DNA of 64,000 nucleotides, from the NCBI RefSeq assembly GCF_020889625.1, contig NZ_CP086380.1:763001-827000 (forward strand), given 5' to 3'. The position numbers and the translations under genes are program-made. Positions 57,706 to 64,000 of this stretch are shown piece after piece (positions within the stretch are counted from its first letter, which is position 1; every line of letters starts with the position of its first letter). The notes beneath the pieces are model-generated. The model was not told where the DNA came from. It ran no database searches and saw nothing but the letters and a program-made list of their open reading frames with translations. The DNA comes from Deinococcus radiophilus. GTDB lineage: Bacteria > Deinococcota > Deinococci > Deinococcales > Deinococcaceae.

Positions 57706-57820
57706 CCTGCCTCCTGTGCTGTCTCATGTGGGCGCGGGCCCAGGCTCTGCGAGAGGCGAACGAGGCAGCCGTCCAGGTCCGACACCGACACCAGGTCGGG
57801 CAACCCTGGAGGGCCGCCGC

Positions 57821-57824
<4 letters not shown>
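57702..57824 (-). CDS. Small ORF (40 codons) nested between pgk and the SnoaL-like gene
   Basis: Starts [20 protein letters not shown] and ends ETAQEAG. The ATG overlaps the pgk stop (ATGA) and the stop overlaps the next ATG (ATGA), so it bridges the two genes exactly. GGAGGCAGG near its end is the Shine-Dalgarno sequence of the following gene. It has one Cys, is acidic and has no membrane segment. No family recognised. Either a real coupled small protein or a frame kept open to carry ribosomes across. Confidence 0.45.
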
Positions 57825-58990
<1,166 letters not shown>

Positions 58991-59114
58991 CGGTATCTCC
59001 CAAGATAAGAGGGAAGAGCGCGCCTATCTGGCGGCTCCTCCCTTCGTCACCGCACCGGGGCGGCCCGGCACGGCGCGCTGCTTACTCGCTCCGCTCGCCG
59101 CCTGCGGCGTGGCA

Positions 59115-60185
<1,071 letters not shown>

Positions 60186-60306
60186 TCAGAGTGTACCTGA
60201 CAATTTCGGGGCGGAGGCCTTGCCCCTCAGGCCGTAACATCCTCACCCCAGAGCCCAAAGAAAGCGGCTGGGACAAAGCCCCTCGCCTGAGCGGCCAGCC
60301 GAATCC

Positions 60307-60312
60307 TAAACT
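60307..60312 (+). promoter_or_regulatory. -10 box (TAAACT) of the copper cluster
   Basis: TAAACT ends four bases before the ATG at 60317; no ribosome-binding site between. Confidence 0.4.
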
Positions 60313-60316
60313 GAGC

Positions 60317-60778
60317 ATGAACGTGCCTCCTGATTTCACCACCTTGCTCCTGTCCGGCTTACGCGGGCCCCTGCGCCAGCTCAGGCGGCAGCGGCAGGCG
60401 GCAGTGGGTGGGTTGCTCGCACTGCTGGCCTTGCTGGGCGGGGCCGCATTTCAGATGCGAAATGGCGGCGGTCTCAGCCCGCAGCTCTACGCGGCCATGC
60501 AGGCACAGTCGGCGTCTGAACACGCGGGCCATACGGGTCACGTTGGGCACGCGGCACCTACCCAGGCTCCAGTATCCGGCTCAGGCAAACACGCCAGCCA
60601 TGACCCCAAGGCCCACTGTGGCTTTTGTGTGACCCAGGCCTTCGGCACGGAAGACCTGCCGCTGGATTTGCTGGCCCCGGCTCCCGACTCCCTGCCCACG
60701 GCCATCCGGTTGCGGCCTACGGCGGCCCAGAGCTGGCCCCGCTGGACCGACGCCCGCGCTCCGCCTGAGAACAGCTGA
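60317..60778 (+). CDS. DUF2946-like His-rich membrane-anchored protein
   Basis: It has 153 residues from MNVPPDFTTLLLSGLRGPLR (the open frame runs further upstream without support). One membrane helix (VGGLLALLALLGGAAF) and then an external stretch with repeated His (EHAGHTGHVGHAA, KHASHDPKAHCGFC). The CGFC with flanking His matches the cysteine pair of DUF2946 proteins, which sit with copper-transport genes. First in the copper cluster, so copper binding is the likely task. Confidence 0.7.
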   Translation: MNVPPDFTTLLLSGLRGPLRQLRRQRQAAVGGLLALLALLGGAAFQMRNGGGLSPQLYAAMQAQSASEHAGHTGHVGHAAPTQAPVSGSGKHASHDPKAHCGFCVTQAFGTEDLPLDLLAPAPDSLPTAIRLRPTAAQSWPRWTDARAPPENS

Positions 60779-60869
60779 AGTCGGCGCAGCCGCCCCCGCG
60801 CCTGGAGTGGTCCAGGGCCGCGCTGTGGCTGCATGACTCCACGCCTCTGTTCTCAAAAGGAGTTTCACC

Positions 60870-61667
60870 ATGTTCAAACACTTGATCCCTCTGTCTGCCC
60901 TGGTCCTCTCGGGCGCTGGCCTCGCCGCCCCACTGACCCTGACCCTCAGCCTGACCGACGGCGCAGAACCGTTCTTCTACCACCGACCGCTGACCATCAA
61001 CGGACGAGACCTGAAGGTGCAGGATGTGCGCTTCTACGTGTCCAACGTGGCTCTGGTGCGCGCCGACGGCACTGAAGTGCCCGTAGAAGGTCTCAGCCTG
61101 GCTGAACTGAAAAAAGGCACGCCGCCCCAGAACATCCAGATCTTTAGCGGTGACGCACCCGAAGGTGAGTACCGGGGCCTGCGCTTCGACGTGGGCGTGC
61201 CGCGTGAGCTGAACCACTTGGACGCCACCACCGCCAAAGCGCCGCTGAGCATTGAAGAAGGCATGTACTGGGCCTGGAACAGCGGCTATATCTTTTTCAG
61301 CCTGCATGGTGACGTGGGCGGCACCAAGGTCGCCAATCACATTGGCGGCGACAATCACCGCGTGACGGTCAACTTGGCTGACCTGCAAAAGCCTGGCACG
61401 GCGCTGACGGTGGGCACGGACGGCCTGAATGTACCGCTGAATCTGGATCTGCAAAAGCTGTACGCTGCCGGGACCGGGGGAGAGGCTTGGGATTTCAGCA
61501 AGCCGCAGTACCAGCAGGTCCATTTCGGAGCTGTGGCCGATCAGTTTTTCGCGAATGCCGCCGGAGCTTTCAGCCGCGCTCCTGCGCCTGAAGCGGTCGC
61601 TGCGCCGGCCCCCAGCGCGCTGCCTCAAGTGGCCACCCCAAGCACTCAGCCCATGATGCGGCACTGA
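60870..61667 (+). CDS. MbnP-like periplasmic copper-binding protein
   Basis: It has 265 residues with a signal peptide (LIPLSALVLSGAGLAA). The family pattern is clear: LTLSLTDGAEPFFYHRPLTI, VQDVRFYVSNVALVRADG, ELNHLDATTAKAPL and GMYWAWNSGYIFFSLHG. In MbnP a Trp is oxidised to kynurenine by MbnH to make a Cu(I) site; the Trp pair in YWAWNS is a candidate. The C-terminal 40 residues are Ala/Pro-rich, ending in MMRH. AAAAGGAG precedes the ATG. Directly before the MbnH-like gene. Confidence 0.85.
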   Translation: MFKHLIPLSALVLSGAGLAAPLTLTLSLTDGAEPFFYHRPLTINGRDLKVQDVRFYVSNVALVRADGTEVPVEGLSLAELKKGTPPQNIQIFSGDAPEGEYRGLRFDVGVPRELNHLDATTAKAPLSIEEGMYWAWNSGYIFFSLHGDVGGTKVANHIGGDNHRVTVNLADLQKPGTALTVGTDGLNVPLNLDLQKLYAAGTGGEAWDFSKPQYQQVHFGAVADQFFANAAGAFSRAPAPEAVAAPAPSALPQVATPSTQPMMRH

Positions 61668-61737
61668 CCGTGGCCCGGACTGGGGAAGGGCTGTCTTTCC
61701 CCAGTCCAAATAACCTCAACCGCAAAGGAGGTGAACG

Positions 61738-62730
61738 ATGCATCTTCAACCCGTGGCTGCTGGCCTGTTCGGCGTGACCGCCGCAGCGCTGCTTCTCACG
61801 CTGGGCAACCTGGGTGTTTCGGCCCAGACCGCTGATCCCGGCGAAGCCAAACGCGCCGAACTGGGCCGCGAGCTGTTCTATGCGCCGATACTGAGCAGTG
61901 ACGGTCAGGTGTCGTGTGCAACCTGCCACCAGCAGGACAAAGCCTTTACCGATGGCCGCGCCACCAGTCTGGGGGCGTTTGGGCGCACAGGTCAGCGCAG
62001 CGCTCCCAGCCTGGTCAATGTTGCGGCCCGCACGCGGCTGTTCTGGCACGGCGGCAGTCCCAGTCTGGAACTGCAGGCCCTGGGGCCACTGGCGGACCCC
62101 AACGAACACGACTTCCGCCCCGAAGAAACTGTGCAGACGCTAGAGGACAGTCCTTATTACGCCGGGCGCTTTCGGGAGGTTTTCGGGGCCGCTCCCAGCC
62201 TGAGCGGACTCACTCAGGCCCTGGCCGCTTTCGAGCGCACCATTGTGAGTTATGACGCGCCGTTCGACCGCTATAGCGCCGGAGACGCGGATGCTATGGG
62301 TGCCGCAGCGGTGCGCGGCATGGACCTGTTTTACGGCCAGGCCGAGTGTTTTCACTGCCACACCGGGCGCAATTTCAGCGACAATCGGGCGCACAACAAC
62401 GGCTTTTTGCTGTTCAACCCCGATATCGGCGTGGCGCAGCTGACCGATGCCGAGGAGGACGTGGGCAAGTTCATCACGCCCACGCTGCGGAACGTCGGCC
62501 TGACTGCGCCGTACATGCACGCCGGACAGATAGGCACGTTGGAAGAAGTGATTGACCACTATGACGGGGGCGGCCAGCCTAACCCCAATGCGGACGGACT
62601 GATTCGCCCACTGGGGCTGAGTGACCGCGACCGGGCCGATCTGCTGGCCTTCCTGCACGCCCTGACTGATGAATCTATTTCCACCAACCCGGCCTGGGGA
62701 CCACCCCCGGCCCACAAGGAGACAAAATGA
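61738..62730 (+). CDS. MbnH/MauG-like di-haem cytochrome c peroxidase-family protein
   Basis: It has 330 residues with an N-terminal export signal. Two haem sites: CATCHQQDKAFTDG near 60 and CFHCHTGRNFSDN near 205. QRSAPSLVNVAARTRLFWHG and a C-terminal FITPTLRNVGLTAPYMHAG are typical of the CcpA/MauG fold. Next to MbnP, the expected task is oxidation of the MbnP tryptophan. Haem attachment would need the Ccm system encoded at 15.5-21.7 kb. AAAGGAGGTGAACG precedes the ATG. Overlaps the next gene by four bases. Confidence 0.9.
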   Translation: MHLQPVAAGLFGVTAAALLLTLGNLGVSAQTADPGEAKRAELGRELFYAPILSSDGQVSCATCHQQDKAFTDGRATSLGAFGRTGQRSAPSLVNVAARTRLFWHGGSPSLELQALGPLADPNEHDFRPEETVQTLEDSPYYAGRFREVFGAAPSLSGLTQALAAFERTIVSYDAPFDRYSAGDADAMGAAAVRGMDLFYGQAECFHCHTGRNFSDNRAHNNGFLLFNPDIGVAQLTDAEEDVGKFITPTLRNVGLTAPYMHAGQIGTLEEVIDHYDGGGQPNPNADGLIRPLGLSDRDRADLLAFLHALTDESISTNPAWGPPPAHKETK

Positions 62731-63161
62731 AACGAATCCTCTTTGTCCTGCTTCTCGGCAGCCCAGCGCTGGCCCATGAGGTCGCCAGCCATGGGAACGT
62801 GAGCGCCGAATTCCATACCGACGCCAATGAACAGCTGCGCGTGGGTGACGACACGCTGGTGAGCTTTCGCCTGCTGGTCAGAGGCGAAGAAATAGACGCT
62901 GCCCGCTGCCAATGCCAGCTGCTGCTGTACCCCGGCCAGCCCAGCGCCCGTGTGATGCCGCAGATCCTGGAGCTGGAATCTGGGTTTGACGAACCACAGG
63001 CCGCTGAGGGCTGGGTCCGGGTAGATGAGCCGGGCCCCTACACGCTGGTCCTGGCTGGAAAGCCGGTTCAGGCGGGCGATTTCGACACTTTCCGCATCGA
63101 ATATTCACTGAACGCCTACGCGGATTTCTTGGCCGCGCCGGCCTCCAAGGAGACTCGCTGA
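62727..63161 (+). CDS. Secreted protein of unknown function in the copper cluster
   Basis: It has 144 residues. Signal peptide MKRILFVLLLGSPALAHEVA leaves a mature N-terminus rich in His (HEVASHGNVSAEFH). A CxC pair (ARCQCQLLLYPGQ) lies near 55, and the rest is beta-rich. Overlaps mbnH-like (ATGA) and copC (TGATG) on either side, so it is part of the unit. A small periplasmic copper carrier is a reasonable guess; I do not recognise a named family. Confidence 0.7.
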   Translation: MKRILFVLLLGSPALAHEVASHGNVSAEFHTDANEQLRVGDDTLVSFRLLVRGEEIDAARCQCQLLLYPGQPSARVMPQILELESGFDEPQAAEGWVRVDEPGPYTLVLAGKPVQAGDFDTFRIEYSLNAYADFLAAPASKETR

Positions 63162-63580
63162 TGCGCCGCTCCCTGCACTTGCTGGCCCTTCTGACCGGGC
63201 TGGCCCTGCCTGCTGCCACCGCCCACACTGCCGTGACAAGCATCTCCCCGGCGGCAGGCAGTACGGTCAATGCCCCCCGCGAAGTCACCCTGAGATTCAG
63301 CGAAAGCGTCAACCTGCGCTATTCCATTTTCAAGGTGTATCCTCTGCCGGCTGGACAGAGCGGCCAACGCGCCGCTGCCACGCTCACCCGCCGGGTGATC
63401 GCCCTGCGCGGCGACGAGGCGCAGCGGGCCGACACTTACCGTCCGCGCCTGGGTCACGGTCAGGGGGTCGCTGTGCCACTCAAGTCCAGCCTCAAACCCG
63501 GCGCATATGTTCTGATGTGGCGTCTGATGTCTGCCGACGGCCATCCGGTGACAGGCCAGACCGTCTTTCACGTCCGGTGA
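63161..63580 (+). CDS. copC: CopC-domain periplasmic copper-resistance protein
   Basis: It has 139 residues. The signal peptide ends ATAHTAVTSISPAAGSTV, placing the usual first His of the mature CopC in the Cu(II) site. Then VTLRFSESVNLRYSIFKVYP, and the C-terminal LMSADGHPVTGQTVFHVR with the second His. GTGA overlap with copD. Confidence 0.92.
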   Translation: MRRSLHLLALLTGLALPAATAHTAVTSISPAAGSTVNAPREVTLRFSESVNLRYSIFKVYPLPAGQSGQRAAATLTRRVIALRGDEAQRADTYRPRLGHGQGVAVPLKSSLKPGAYVLMWRLMSADGHPVTGQTVFHVR

Positions 63581-64000
63581 ATACCGTGTTCAACGTTCCT
63601 GGCATGCTGGGGCCGGAACTGGCCCTGGCCGCTGGTCTCAACCTGGCTCTAGTGCTGCTGCTGGGCGTGACATTTGCCCGGCGGACTTGGCCGGACCAAC
63701 TGCCACTGTGGGTTCCGGGGCTGGGGTTGGCGTTGCTGCTGCTCTGTGGGGTGGGCGGAGTGGCCTATACCCTGTCCCTGTTCGGCGTGCTGAGCGGCCC
63801 AGAACTGCTGACCTACCTGCTGGACGAGCCTTCAGGCCGTGCCTGGCTGCTGGCCTTGATCGGCGGCTTGGTGCTGCTGGCCGCCGAAGCATCTCGTTGG
63901 CCCTGGCTGGCACTTCTGCCCAGCGCCGCTCTGATGCTGTACGGCACGGCGGTTCAGGGGCACGCTGCTATGGGTGGCTGGCCGACCATCACCGCGCAGA
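63577..64000 (+). CDS. copD: CopD-family copper-resistance membrane protein (partial, runs off the window)
   Basis: The GTG at 63577 overlaps the copC stop. 141 codons are visible before the edge, with five hydrophobic segments (LNLALVLLLGVTFARR, GLGLALLLLCGVGGVAYTLS, AWLLALIGGLVLLAAEA, and others). GHAAMGGWP near the edge has the His expected of the CopD domain. Probably brings copper across the inner membrane with CopC. The C-terminus lies outside the window. Confidence 0.85.
   Translation, partial: MNTVFNVPGMLGPELALAAGLNLALVLLLGVTFARRTWPDQLPLWVPGLGLALLLLCGVGGVAYTLSLFGVLSGPELLTYLLDEPSGRAWLLALIGGLVLLAAEASRWPWLALLPSAALMLYGTAVQGHAAMGGWPTITAQ

Overview
The window is chromosomal DNA of a Deinococcus species. 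The UvrD/PcrA helicase, the RecN protein, an S-layer-homology outer-membrane protein and a FemX-type ligase (Deinococcus peptidoglycan has Orn-Gly-Gly bridges) all fit that genus. The DNA is GC-rich with high GC3. About twenty genes have a TAnnnT box 4-7 bases before the start codon, the leaderless layout known from Deinococcus. I saw no rRNA, tRNA, CRISPR array, prophage or defence system. The content is mostly housekeeping, with one insertion sequence, three frameshifted genes and one decayed segment.

Layout. 1-4.3 kb: LtrA-like membrane protein, ligA, a TPR membrane protein. 4.3-4.8 kb: a DUF402 gene broken at a run of eight G. 4.8-8.5 kb (minus): rpmG-secE-nusG-rplK-rplA-rplJ-rplL, with an L10-type leader before rplJ. 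8.5-13.1 kb (plus): uvrD, rapZ, yvcK. 13.1-14.3 kb (minus): SLH outer-membrane protein, followed by an IS with 5-bp target duplications (14.6-15.5 kb). 15.5-21.7 kb (minus): one tight operon, ccmC-ccmD-ccmE-ccmF-ccmG-ccmH-ccmI plus a Rieske protein, in which ccmI carries an extra C-terminal cytochrome c domain and ccmA/ccmB are missing. 22-30.6 kb (mostly plus): rhomboid, VOC protein (minus), PduO-type adenosyltransferase, glgB, two small envelope proteins, upp, a WecA/TagO-type transferase, wecB and a lipid kinase.

30.6-31.25 kb holds a decayed coding segment, a possible 38-codon gene and a terminator. 31.25-37.5 kb (minus): mraZ-rsmH-ftsL-ftsI, a shortened division/cell-wall cluster with MraZ-type operator repeats, then leuS behind a terminator that overlaps a competing stem. 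37.5-46.5 kb: secreted hydrolase, MalY/PatB-type lyase, mtnN, rluA-type synthase, femX-like ligase, small membrane protein and lipoproteins, miaB. 46.5-49.5 kb (minus): pckA and a long helical membrane-anchored protein. 49.6-53.4 kb (plus): recN, a PrcB-domain lipoprotein and a degenerate AroE-like protein. 53.4-60.1 kb (minus): HAD phosphatase, asnS, a frameshifted secreted protein, then the glycolytic group gapA-pgk-(40-aa ORF)-frameshifted SnoaL-like gene-tpiA.

The last 3.7 kb (plus) is a periplasmic copper cluster: a His-rich DUF2946-like protein, an MbnP-like protein, an MbnH/MauG-like di-haem protein, an unknown secreted CxC protein, CopC, and CopD running off the edge. I infer that it works with the cytochrome c maturation operon, which would supply haem to MbnH. 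The least-described elements are this copper cluster, the CcmI-cytochrome fusion, the nested 40-aa ORF, and the overlapping stems before leuS.
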